From NCBI GenBank assembly GCA_946551795.1, contig CAMNRF010000010.1, positions 1-44,326 on the forward strand: DNA of 44,326 bases, read 5' to 3'. Positions 18,028 through 25,157 of this stretch are shown in pieces. Under the pieces are notes generated by a model. The model was not told the DNA's origin and ran no database searches. It saw only the letters and a list, made by a program, of their open reading frames with translations. The DNA comes from an uncultured Oscillibacter sp. GTDB lineage: Bacteria; Bacillota; Clostridia; Oscillospirales; Oscillospiraceae. Every line of letters starts with the position of its first letter. Within the stretch, counting starts at the first letter, position 1. Both the position numbers and the translations under genes were made by a program.

Positions 18028-18949
18028 TATCGGCTGTTGGCTGTGCAAAAAATTTCGAGGGAGACAGCCAGAGTGGATCCAATAAATCAGCGCAGAATGG
18101 CATATCTGAACCGAGCCATATTTCCCACTTTTAAATGAAAGAAATTGAAAAGGCAATCTCTCTGGAAATTGTTCCTCTGACGATATACAGGGGATTACAG
18201 GTCCGGAATTACCTTTGCACAATATATCCAGATGCTAACAAGTCTCATGAATATACGGGACAGCTCTGCCCTGCCCAAATAGGAAAAAAATAACGAAAGC
18301 AGCTGCGGCCTCCCATGATAAAATGCGGCGTAAGGACGATATTTCGGAGTTGTCCTATGCCCTTATCCTATTGGGAGCGGGACAGCCGTCTGATTTTGGA
18401 AACTCAGACATTGAACAGGTTGGCGATACAATCGATAGTTTTGTGAAACCGAGCTGAGACTATCCCTTTTTCCCAATTGGGGGAAAAGGGCTTTCCGTGG
18501 TGCAAAAGCACTACATGCAGGGAGGGTGGTTTGCCCGCGCAGTCCGGCAGTCGCTGGTCAGTGAACAGCCCATCTATCCGCTGGTTGTTGACAGTGATAT
18601 ATTCCTGAAATATACAAAATAGATGCTTGTCGAAGAGAAATCATTTTCTTACAAAAAACGGTGAAATATAGTTGTATTTCACCATTTTTTGTGTTATCAT
18701 TAAGGTTACAAATTACTGAAGAAAATGCAAAATTGTCACTTCCACGTATCATTCCTGATAACAATTTGATAACAGCCCATCGTATAGGCTGGATCATATG
18801 GACATATCAAATAATCAAAAGAATAGGGCACCATATTCCCAAAGTAAAATCCGTTAAGATGTGATGTCCAGCATGGAGTGGAAATAAAAGCGTACAGGGG
18901 GCCGGCATCTGCCGGCCCCCTGAAATCTTTCCTTTTTACAGGTGTCGGA
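18028..18949. other. Debris field between the IS and the arsenic-type genes
   Basis: No complete gene. A short open stretch (about 18322-18456: MRRKDDISELSYAL to DSFVKPS) and another at about 18490-18622 (HYMQGGWFARAV to IFLKYTK) look protein-like but are too short to assign. Two strong hairpins occur: 18660-18690 (listed separately) and 18895-18922, a 13-bp GC-rich perfect stem around TC without a U-run. Confidence 0.45.
18660..18690 (+). terminator. Hairpin with T-run
   Basis: GGTGAAATA pairs with TATTTCACC around a 6-base loop, followed by ATTTTTTG. Its loop and right arm (AGTTGTATTTC) recur in the hairpin after the thioredoxin gene at 20953. Confidence 0.6.
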
Positions 18950-19078
18950 CTTGAGCGGCTAAAGTGGTCTCTTGACCCGGAGGAAGTGGAGCGAGCCGTG
19001 GAAGACTCCACGTGCCGGGAGGCGCAGGAGTGGGCGCAGAGGACAGCAAAGCGGAAATTCAGCCGGGGACAGGGTAAA
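18950..19078 (+). pseudogene. Relic of a relaxase C-terminus, paralogous to 811-975
   Basis: The plus-strand frame reads LERLKWSLDPEEVERAVED, then REAQEWAQRTAKRKF. The same positions of the relaxase remnant at 811-975 read FERVRRAFGPEEVERAVED and REAQEREQKKAKRKF. Nucleotide similarity is also plain (for example CCCGGAGGAAGTGGAG in both). Nothing of the catalytic domain precedes it. The frame stays open into the promoter of the next gene, so it is not a gene today. Same orientation as the left relic. Confidence 0.8.
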
Positions 19079-19103
19079 CCAGAAAAATATTTTACTTATG
19101 CTG

Positions 19104-19154
19104 TTGACAAAACGGATTTTGGTGCGTATACTAAACATATCAATGATTTTTGAT
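19104..19154 (+). promoter_or_regulatory. Promoter and operator of the ArsR-family regulator
   Basis: TTGACA (19104-19109) and TATACT (19127-19132) at 17-bp spacing form a near-consensus promoter. Just downstream the dyad ATCAA-N6-TTGAT (19139-19154) covers the expected transcription start. The same dyad occurs at 19524-19539, so it is probably the binding site of the regulator encoded next, giving autorepression. Confidence 0.8.
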
Positions 19155-19167
19155 CTGAGGTAGTCAC

Positions 19168-19482
19168 ATGGGAACACACCAGGAAAACGCAAAAGTATTC
19201 AAAGCCCTGTGCGACCCCAAGCGTCTCGCCATTCTGGAGCAGCTGCGAAGCGGTGAGAAATGCGCCTGTGTTCTCCAGGAACCAATGGACCTGACGCAGT
19301 CCGGCCTGTCCTATCACATGAAAATCCTATGTGATTCCGGACTTGTCGCGAGCCGTCAGGAGGGCAAATGGACGCATTACCGTCTGAGTGAGGCCGGCAG
19401 GGATAAGGCCGTGAAGCTGCTGCTGGCCATTACTACACCGGACGCGGTCCAGGAGGACAGACGCTTTTCATGTGACACATAA
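19168..19482 (+). CDS. ArsR/SmtB-family metal(loid)-responsive repressor
   Basis: 104 residues, winged helix. KALCDPKRLAILEQLRSGEKCACVL is the ArsR N-terminal signature; the closely spaced Cys pair in CAC sits at the start of the helix where As(III)/Sb(III)-type sensors bind metalloid. SGLSYHMKILCDSGLV is the recognition helix region, and another Cys occurs there. Release from DNA on metalloid binding would switch on this gene and the permease downstream. Ribosome-binding GAGG lies 8-11 bases before ATG 19168. A hairpin at its stop separates it from the permease, which has its own operator. Confidence 0.9.
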   Translation: MGTHQENAKVFKALCDPKRLAILEQLRSGEKCACVLQEPMDLTQSGLSYHMKILCDSGLVASRQEGKWTHYRLSEAGRDKAVKLLLAITTPDAVQEDRRFSCDT

Positions 19483-19507
19483 ACGCCATCGTAGTGAGGT
19501 GGCGTTT
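19481..19507 (+). terminator. Hairpin after the ArsR-family gene
   Basis: AAACGCCA and TGGCGTTT pair around an 11-base loop, beginning at the stop codon. The tail is weak in U, so read-through into the permease is likely. Confidence 0.5.
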
Positions 19508-19523
19508 ATCTTAAACACAAGAC

Positions 19524-19539
19524 ATCAAAAATTTTTGAT
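19524..19539 (+). promoter_or_regulatory. Second ArsR-type operator dyad
   Basis: The perfect 16-bp palindrome ATCAAAAATTTTTGAT has the same ATCAA-N6-TTGAT form as the site at 19139. It lies 35 bp before the permease start, so the permease can be repressed independently. Confidence 0.75.
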
Positions 19540-19573
19540 ATGTTATCCAACAATTTGAAAGTGAGGTTTTCCT

Positions 19574-20575
19574 ATGGGTGTATGGCGGTTTATCCAGGAC
19601 CAGGTCCTGGGCATGAAATGGCTGAATGAACTGATTGGAAAAGGCCTTTCCGCGCTGGGGCTGAATGTGGGAGGGCGATTAGGGGGGAGCGTTCAGTTTT
19701 TCCTCTACGACGTGTTGAAGATCACGGCGCTGCTCTGCTTCCTGATTTTCATCATTTCTTACATTCAAAGTTATTTCCCGCCAGAACGGAGCAGGCGGAT
19801 ATTGGGCCGGTTTCACGGTGTCGGCGCAAATGTCATATCCGCCCTGCTGGGTACCGTGACACCGTTCTGCTCCTGCTCGTCTATCCCTCTGTTTATCGGC
19901 TTTACCAGCGCCGGGCTGCCGCTGGGGGTTACATTCTCGTTCCTGATCTCCTCCCCCATGGTAGACTTGGGCAGCCTTATCCTCCTAATCAGCATTTTCG
20001 GTGCTAAAGTTGCAATTATCTATGTGGTGGTCGGCTTGGTGATCGCTGTGGCAGGCGGCACCCTGATTGAGAAGCTTCACATGGAGCCTTATGTAGAGGA
20101 ATTTATCCGCAACGCTGGCGGCGTGGACATTGAATCCCCAACACTGACCAAACGGGAACGAGTTCAGTTTGGCAAAGAACAGGTCGTTTCCACATTCAAG
20201 AAAGTATTCCCTTATATCCTGATCGGCGTGGGCATTGGTGCATTCATTCACAATTGGATTCCAGAAAGCTGGATTGAAGCGGTGTTAGGCGGCAGCAATC
20301 CGTTCGGGGTCATCCTTGCCACGCTGGTGGGTGTACCCATGTATGCGGATATTTTCGGCACCATCCCCGTGGCGGAGGCCCTGCTCTATAAGGGCGCGCA
20401 GCTGGGCACAATTCTGTCTTTTATGATGGCTGTCACAACACTGAGTCTGCCGTCTTTGATTATGCTCCGCAAGGTCGTGAAGCCGAAGCTGCTGGCACTG
20501 TTCATTAGCGTCTGCACCATTGGCATTATCATTGTCGGTTATCTGTTCAATGCGTTCCAATTTTTGCTGATATGA
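19574..20575 (+). CDS. ArsP-type permease (DUF318 family)
   Basis: 333 residues with about eight to ten membrane segments. The motif GTVTPFCSCSSIPLFIGF (about residues 94-111), with its paired cysteines, is the DUF318/ArsP signature, and a second family block is VGVPMYADIFGTIPVAEAL. ArsP of Campylobacter exports trivalent organoarsenicals. The combination ArsR-type regulator, permease and redox thioredoxin is frequent in anaerobes, and the operator dyads here tie it to metalloid control. The exact substrate is inferred. ATG 19574 follows GTGAGG. The thioredoxin gene starts 20 bases after its stop. Confidence 0.87.
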   Translation: MGVWRFIQDQVLGMKWLNELIGKGLSALGLNVGGRLGGSVQFFLYDVLKITALLCFLIFIISYIQSYFPPERSRRILGRFHGVGANVISALLGTVTPFCSCSSIPLFIGFTSAGLPLGVTFSFLISSPMVDLGSLILLISIFGAKVAIIYVVVGLVIAVAGGTLIEKLHMEPYVEEFIRNAGGVDIESPTLTKRERVQFGKEQVVSTFKKVFPYILIGVGIGAFIHNWIPESWIEAVLGGSNPFGVILATLVGVPMYADIFGTIPVAEALLYKGAQLGTILSFMMAVTTLSLPSLIMLRKVVKPKLLALFISVCTIGIIIVGYLFNAFQFLLI

Positions 20576-20595
20576 ATTTTTAGGAGGAATCAATT

Positions 20596-20940
20596 ATGGG
20601 ACTGTTCAGTAAGAAGAAAGAAGAAACAAAATCCTGCTGCTGCGGCGGCGGCTGCACCCCGGAAACAATGGCACAGGCAGAGGCGGCAAAAGCCGCTTCC
20701 GGGGTCAAAGTGCTGGGTTCCGGATGCGCGAAGTGCATCGCTTTGGAGACGGCCGCCCGTGAGGCGCTGGCGGAGCTGGGGATGGACACCGCTGTCGACC
20801 ATGTAACGGACTTCACGCAAATTGCGGCCTACGGTGTAATGACTACCCCGGCCCTGGTGGTGGATGGAAAAGTGGTGTCCTATGGAAAGGTACTGAAAAA
20901 AGAGGAAGCCAAGGCCCTCATTCAAAGGGTGAGAGGATAA
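20596..20940 (+). CDS. Redox-active thioredoxin-fold protein (TM0996/MTH895 type)
   Basis: 114 residues. A Cys-rich N-terminal tail (SCCCGGGC) precedes a small thioredoxin fold with the active site GCAKC (about 43-47) and the cis-Pro loop MTTPAL. These small thioredoxins usually follow DUF318 permeases and may pass electrons to, or bind, the metal(loid). GGAGG lies before ATG 20596. A truncated copy of the second half of this protein occurs at 22068-22163, pointing to a former duplication. It is the last gene of the arsR-permease unit. Confidence 0.88.
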   Translation: MGLFSKKKEETKSCCCGGGCTPETMAQAEAAKAASGVKVLGSGCAKCIALETAAREALAELGMDTAVDHVTDFTQIAAYGVMTTPALVVDGKVVSYGKVLKKEEAKALIQRVRG

Positions 20941-20952
20941 GAGTAAACTTAC

Positions 20953-20982
20953 GGCGGGGGAATACAGTTGTATTTCCCCGCC
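20953..20982 (+). terminator. Terminator-like hairpin after the thioredoxin gene
   Basis: A 13-bp stem, GGCGGGGGAATAC with GTATTTCCCCGCC, one G-T pair, around AGTT, starting 13 bases after the stop. The tail is only moderately T-rich. Loop and right arm resemble the hairpin at 18660-18690. Confidence 0.65.
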
Positions 20983-21240
20983 TTCTGTGATACTATTTTG
21001 ATACTAATAGGGTAAGCGGCCAGAAATAACGGTTGGAATATTAACCAATTTCCGAAGGTTCGACCTGTGAAAGCGCAGAAAATACACCCCCATATAACAG
21101 GTGCCGAATGGGAGCGCGGGTGCAGTTGGAGCGCACGGGAAAACTACGCAAAGAGCACAACGATTTGTATGAAAAGCAGAATGATTTGAACCGGCGGGCG
21201 GCTGTATTTCAACCCTCCCGCACTATAATTTGGAGGAAAA
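20983..21240. other. Leader of the methyltransferase gene
   Basis: No certain gene. A 46-codon open frame (21108-21248; LRKEHNDLYEKQNDL) has a relaxase-like coiled-coil flavour but is too short to assign. A TATAAT (21224-21229) without a clear -35 and GGAGG (21232-21236) precede the methyltransferase ATG. Confidence 0.4.
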
Positions 21241-22017
21241 ATGTATAACGAAAAGGATATAATCGCCCAATGGAATGCTGACATGTACGACTTGAATGAA
21301 ACCTGTACGGATGATGTTGAACTCGCGCTCACCCTTATGGGTGCAGCGCCAAAAAAGGTTTTGGAAATTGCCTGCGGCAGCGGGCGTTTTCTGGTTCCCG
21401 TGGCAAAAGCGGGACACGATGTAACCGGGCTTGATTTTGATGAGTATATGCTGAAAAGGATCGCACACAAAATCACGAATGAAAAGGTCAAATGGCATAA
21501 GGCCGATGTGGTTTACGATGATTGGGGCGCCGGATTTGACGTTGTAACTTTAGGCGCTAATTTCTTATTCAATATTGTGTCTGATATGAATTATGAGCAA
21601 GCCCAAAAACTGATGATTCAGAAGTCCGCGGATGCGTTAGCCGTTGGTGGTCACATTTTTGTGGATTACGCATACCCGCAATATCCGGAGAAATGGTTTC
21701 ATAATCCCAATCCGAATATTGTATGGGAAGGTACAGACAGCCATGGAAACTTTGGAAAAATGGCATTGCTTAATAATGTCTATGACACAGAGAGCAGAAT
21801 AGCCAGATATATCCGCAGGTTTGATATGATACTTGCGGATGGAAGTACTTTCGTACAGGAAATCCCATCTGAGAAGCACTTTGCGGCACTTGAGCAGATA
21901 CATAAATGGTTAGATGAAGCAGGATTTGTCATGGAGCGAGAGTATGGCGATTATCAGGGACATCCGATAAGCGAAATGACGAACAGGGTTATTATTTGGG
22001 CAGGAAAAGTTAGATAA
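21241..22017 (+). CDS. Class I SAM-dependent methyltransferase
   Basis: 258 residues. VLEIACGSGRFLVPVAKAGHDVTGLDFDEYML is motif I plus the acidic end of strand 2, which binds the ribose of SAM; DVVTLGANFLF is motif II, and the fold ends in a beta-strand meander as usual. It is a small-molecule type (Methyltransf_25-like). The N-terminus MYNEKDIIAQWNADMYD is short and shows no extra domain. The substrate is unknown; next to an arsenic-type operon an ArsM role could be imagined, but the conserved Cys set of ArsM is not seen, so I do not propose it. GGAGG sits 4 bases before the ATG. Confidence 0.85.
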   Translation: MYNEKDIIAQWNADMYDLNETCTDDVELALTLMGAAPKKVLEIACGSGRFLVPVAKAGHDVTGLDFDEYMLKRIAHKITNEKVKWHKADVVYDDWGAGFDVVTLGANFLFNIVSDMNYEQAQKLMIQKSADALAVGGHIFVDYAYPQYPEKWFHNPNPNIVWEGTDSHGNFGKMALLNNVYDTESRIARYIRRFDMILADGSTFVQEIPSEKHFAALEQIHKWLDEAGFVMEREYGDYQGHPISEMTNRVIIWAGKVR

Positions 22018-22067
22018 CCAAAACAAAATCTAAGCAGCTGATTGGAGATAGAGGGAAATGCCCCTGA

Positions 22068-22163
22068 TACGCCGCCCACGGCGTCATGTCCACACCGGCG
22101 CTGGCGGCAGACAGCAAAGTGGTGTCCCGCGGCCGGGTCCTGACAATGGAGGAGGCCAAAGAA
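22068..22163 (+). pseudogene. Relic of a thioredoxin-fold C-terminus
   Basis: The frame reads YAAHGVMSTPALAADSKVV, then RVLTMEEAKE; the intact thioredoxin ending at 20940 has IAAYGVMTTPALVVDGKVV, then KVLKKEEAKA. The active-site half is gone. It shows that a second arsR-permease-thioredoxin copy, or a duplication of this one, once extended to here before the methyltransferase separated them. Confidence 0.75.
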
Positions 22164-22172
22164 CCCGCGCCT

Positions 22173-22215
22173 AAAAAAACAGCCGCCCCGCCGGATGGTT
22201 CATCCGGCGGGGCGG
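22173..22215 (-). terminator. Terminator of the aldo/keto reductase gene
   Basis: A 15-bp perfect GC-rich stem (22183-22215, loop GTT) is followed on the minus strand by CTGTTTTTTT. It lies 25 bases after the reductase stop. Confidence 0.88.
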
Positions 22216-22240
22216 TCTTCTCTTCACGGTTCCGGGTGGT

Positions 22241-23092
22241 TCACTCGTGCACCTTCAGCCCGTGGAGCATCCGGATAAACCCCGGGTCGTCGTGGCTGAC
22301 GATCTCGCTGTGTCCCACATCCAGGGCGGCGATTCTCTCCATGTCCTCCTGAGAGAGCCGGAAGTCCCAGATGTCCAGATTCTCCTCCATCCGCTCCCTG
22401 CGGACGGACTTGGGGATCACCACCACCCCCCGCTGGACATTCCACCGCAGGGCCGTCTGGGCGGCGGACTTGCCGTACTTCGCCCCGATCTCCGTCAGCA
22501 CCGGATGGGTGAAGATCCCGAAGTTCCCCTCGGCAAAGGGCCCCCAGGCCTCCGGCGCCACGCCGTACTCCCCCATCAGGGACAGGGCGTCCTCCTGCTG
22601 GAAGAAGGGGTGCAGCTCCACCTGGTTCACCGCGGGGATGACCTCCACCGTCTCGCACAGGTCGGCCAGCCGGGCGGGGTAGAAGTTGCACACGCCGATG
22701 GCCCGCAGCAGACCCTCCCGGTACGCCTCCTCCATGGCCCGGTAGGCCCCCACGTAGTCCCCCAGCGGCTGGTGGATCAGGTACAGGTCCAGATACTCCA
22801 GCCCCAGGTTGTCCAGAGAGCGCCGGATGGCGGCCCTGGCCCCCTCATAGCTGGCGTCCTGCACCCACAGCTTGGTGGCGATGAACAGCTCCTCCCGGGG
22901 AACGCCGCCCTTCTTCAAGGCGGCCCCCACCGCCCGCTCGTTCATGTAGGCGGCGGCGGTGTCGATCAGGCGGCAGCCGGCGGCGAGGGCGTCCAGCACC
23001 GCCCCCTCACACTGGGCCGGGTCGGGAATCTGGAACACGCCGAAGCCCTCCAGGGGCATCTTTACGCCGTTGTTCAGAGTGATCCAATCCAT
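22241..23092 (-). CDS. Aldo/keto reductase
   Basis: 283 residues, TIM-barrel oxidoreductase using NAD(P)H. The catalytic tetrad is visible: Asp44 and Tyr49 in RLIDTAAAYMNE, Lys74 in IATKLWV, His107 in YLIHQPLG. The cofactor-binding end has IPKSVRRERMEEN. It resembles the 2,5-diketo-gluconate reductase/prostaglandin synthase group. ATG at 23092 is chosen for GGAGG a few bases upstream; a longer open frame to 23155 lacks a site. Divergent from a LysR regulator across a 123-bp gap, a usual sign of control by it. Substrate unknown. Confidence 0.93.
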   Translation of the reverse strand: MDWITLNNGVKMPLEGFGVFQIPDPAQCEGAVLDALAAGCRLIDTAAAYMNERAVGAALKKGGVPREELFIATKLWVQDASYEGARAAIRRSLDNLGLEYLDLYLIHQPLGDYVGAYRAMEEAYREGLLRAIGVCNFYPARLADLCETVEVIPAVNQVELHPFFQQEDALSLMGEYGVAPEAWGPFAEGNFGIFTHPVLTEIGAKYGKSAAQTALRWNVQRGVVVIPKSVRRERMEENLDIWDFRLSQEDMERIAALDVGHSEIVSHDDPGFIRMLHGLKVHE

Positions 23093-23215
23093 TTCGGGAT
23101 AACCTCCTTCAATCGTTCTGTGCCCATGGTAGCAAAAATTTTTCAAAAAGTACAATATCGATCTCCAAATGTGCTATAATCAAAGCAAATACTCGAGGGA
23201 AGGGAGCGATCCCCT

Positions 23216-24067
23216 GTGGTAGAACTGGGTCTTCTGGAGCAGCTGGCGGCCTTTGCCCGGCGGGGCACCCTGTCCGCGGCGGCGGAGGAGCTGCACATCT
23301 CCCAGCCCGCCCTAAGCCAGTCCATGAAAAAGCTGGAGGCGGACCTGGGGGTGCTCCTCTTTGAGCGGACAAGGAACCGCCTGCGCCTCAACGAGACCGG
23401 CGTCCTGGCCGCCCAGCTGGGGGAGGCTCTGCTGGAGCAGAGCCGGGACCTGGAGGAGCGGCTGCGCCTCTTTGACCGGAGCCGCCGCACCATCTCCCTG
23501 GGCACCTGCGCCCCGGCGCCCCTCTGGGACCTGTCGCCCCGTCTGGCCCGGCTCTATCCCCAGATGACCGTCTCCACAGAGCTGAAAAACTCCGACCAGG
23601 CGCTGCTGGACGGCCTGGCCCGGGGGGCCTACCAGCTGGTGATCACCCACACCCCGCCGGGGGAGGGCCTCTACGGCCTGCCCTTCCAGAAGGAGCGGCT
23701 GTTTCTCTCCGTCCCCCCGTCCCATCCCCTGGCGGAGCGGACGGCCCTCACCCCGGCGGACCTGGACGGACAGAACCTCCTGCTCTACACGGACATCGGC
23801 TTCTGGCACGACTTCTGCCGGGAGCGGCTGCCCAACGCCCATTTTCTCGTCATGAGCGAGTGGGACGCCTTCGGAGAGGTGGCGGGGACCGGGGCCTTTC
23901 CCTCCTTTGTCTCCGACCTCCACATGGCCCGGGAGGGCGTCCCGGCCGGCCGCGCGGTGATCCCCATCCTGGACGACCGGGCGGAGGCCACCTACTACTG
24001 CGTCTGCCGGGCGGAGCACCGGGACCAGTACCGCCGGCTGTTCCAGACGCTGGACCGCGTCCTCTGA
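23216..24067 (+). CDS. LysR-family transcriptional regulator
   Basis: 283 residues. The winged helix-turn-helix at about 4-62 has the family sequence FARRGTLSAAAEELHISQPALSQSMKKLEADLGVLLFER; the effector-binding domain of two Rossmann-like lobes follows from about 90 (ISLGTCAP). It probably controls the divergent aldo/keto reductase. GTG 23216 has GGGAG at 10-base spacing. TATAAT (23175-23180) is the likely -10 with a poor -35. The inter-gene region shows short AT-rich stretches but no perfect LysR T-N11-A dyad that I would insist on. Confidence 0.93.
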   Translation: MVELGLLEQLAAFARRGTLSAAAEELHISQPALSQSMKKLEADLGVLLFERTRNRLRLNETGVLAAQLGEALLEQSRDLEERLRLFDRSRRTISLGTCAPAPLWDLSPRLARLYPQMTVSTELKNSDQALLDGLARGAYQLVITHTPPGEGLYGLPFQKERLFLSVPPSHPLAERTALTPADLDGQNLLLYTDIGFWHDFCRERLPNAHFLVMSEWDAFGEVAGTGAFPSFVSDLHMAREGVPAGRAVIPILDDRAEATYYCVCRAEHRDQYRRLFQTLDRVL

Positions 24068-24089
24068 CCGAGTTTCCCTTTTCAGACGA

Positions 24090-24247
24090 ATTCTTGATAA
24101 AACTGTTCAGTTTTATCAAGAATAGAAACGCACGAGTGCGTTTCTATTTTGCGCCGAAAACGGCGCAAAATGCGTCTCATAAGAACTTGACGCGCCTTCG
24201 GCGCTATAAAAAGGTTAAAAAGTTTTTTAACCTTTTTAACAAGTTCT
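24090..24247. repeat. Array of consecutive hairpins, including copy A of a 102-bp repeat
   Basis: Hairpins follow one another almost without gaps: 24090-24123 (15-bp arms, loop GTTC), 24124-24145 (10-bp arms, loop GA), 24146-24171 (11-bp arms, loop AAAA), then a closing stem AGAACTTG/CAAGTTCT (24182-24189, 24240-24247) around two inner hairpins: GCGCC-TTC-GGCGC (24192-24204) and a 14-bp A/T-rich stem (24208-24237). All main stems are perfect. The part 24146-24247 recurs in opposite orientation at 38404-38501. It stands downstream of the LysR gene and may end its transcript, but it is far more elaborate than a terminator. Confidence 0.9.
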
Positions 24248-24302
24248 AGTATCAGACTGCCGCTGCTCAATATCATCTGCCAAAAGAATTCAAGGTAAAT
24301 AT

Positions 24303-24341
24303 ATAAAACGGGCAGCTGCTCCATAGGAGTAACCGCCCGCT
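24303..24341 (-). terminator. Terminator of the small membrane-anchored gene
   Basis: On the minus strand, CGGGCGGTTACTCC pairs with GGAGCAGCTGCCCG (two wobbles, one mismatch) around TAT and is followed by TTTTATAT, about 13 bases after the stop at 24352. Confidence 0.65.
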
Positions 24342-24351
24342 AAATTCTGAG

Positions 24352-24792
24352 TCATCGAATTAAAAACCAGTCTCCCAACGCTTGATTGGCAAACCTGTTG
24401 ATGGCCTCGGCTGACTCATAATCCGCTTGGTAACTGATGTTGTCAATGGTGATGAGAATATTTCCAAAATTGGATATTTCAATTGTAGAGCCATCTGATT
24501 TTTGCACCGTAAATCTTACGGTTTGCCCACCCATCCCCATTGCAAATAGAAATATCTCGTATCCAGGCTTGGATATTTTCAGATTTTGTAAAAGCGGAAC
24601 CACACTCTCAATTTCAGCCTCGCTAAGAACAGCTTCTTTTTCTGGAGGAATCGCATATACCGTAATTTTTTCAATATCATCTGCATTCATTCTTTCAAAT
24701 GGTCTGGCTGAATAGTGCAGCCACCCAAGAACAGCAGCGGTGATAACCAAAATAAGAGCTGCCGCAATTGTCAGTTTTTTGCCTCTTTTCAT
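24352..24792 (-). CDS. Small membrane-anchored protein of unknown function
   Basis: 146 residues. A basic start (MKRGKKL) and one hydrophobic helix (about 8-25, no lipobox Cys) suggest an uncleaved signal anchor; the remaining 120 residues would be outside. The body has alternating beta-type segments (DIEKITVYAIPP, TVRFTVQKSDGSTIEISNFGNILITIDN) and resembles small DUF proteins of Clostridia with a single extracellular domain; no catalytic motif is evident. Codon use is more AT-rich than its right-hand neighbours. The ribosome-binding site is weak. A promoter with an internal palindrome lies upstream. Confidence 0.75.
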   Translation of the reverse strand: MKRGKKLTIAAALILVITAAVLGWLHYSARPFERMNADDIEKITVYAIPPEKEAVLSEAEIESVVPLLQNLKISKPGYEIFLFAMGMGGQTVRFTVQKSDGSTIEISNFGNILITIDNISYQADYESAEAINRFANQALGDWFLIR

Positions 24793-24832
24793 ATAATATG
24801 ATCACCACGTCCACTTTTGATTTGATGAACTG

Positions 24833-24861
24833 ATTATAATGCATGGCAATTGCCATAGCAA
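24833..24861 (-). promoter_or_regulatory. Promoter with operator-like palindrome
   Basis: Minus-strand TTGCTA (24861-24856) and TATAAT (24838-24833) are 17 bp apart. The perfect palindrome ATGGCAATTGCCAT (24843-24856) nearly fills the spacer, the usual place for a repressor site. It serves the gene ending at 24352. Confidence 0.6.
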
Positions 24862-24956
24862 GCCGGTTTATATGGAAACTTCCGAATCTATATCCCGGCA
24901 GCACTTTCCCTAAAAGGGACAATCGATTGGGAGCGTCTATTCGGAAATTTTAATTC

Positions 24957-25033
24957 GCAGGGGCGGCTATCAGCCGCCCGTCCACGTGAAATCCGGAGCT
25001 CTGGGGGGACGGGCGATTGATAATCGCCCCTGC
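24957..25033. repeat. Intergenic inverted repeat of the GCAGGGGCG type
   Basis: GCAGGGGCG at the left end and CGCCCCTGC at the right end enclose two small hairpins (CGGCTATCAGCCG and GGGCGATTGATAATCGCCC). Similar GACGGGYCGCCG...CCCCTACGG units occur at 27561 and 30770. It looks like one of the short dispersed intergenic repeats of this bacterial group. Confidence 0.65.
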
Positions 25034-25097
25034 AAGGCTTATTGGGAAAACATAATGATGAAATGCGTATTTGGACATTCCCAACCGATTTTCCCGC

Positions 25098-25126
25098 TTG
25101 TGCTTTTCTCCCTTTTGTGCTATGAT
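25098..25126 (+). promoter_or_regulatory. Promoter of miaB
   Basis: TTGTGC (25098-25103) and TATGAT (25121-25126) are 17 bp apart and lie 32 bp before the start of miaB. Confidence 0.65.
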
Positions 25127-25157
25127 ATTTTAGTTATTATATGCGAATCTGGAGGAG

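Noticed and set aside
21241..22017. Arsenite methyltransferase (ArsM) because of the neighbouring arsenic-type genes
   Set aside because: The conserved Cys residues expected for ArsM are not present; it reads as a general class I methyltransferase.
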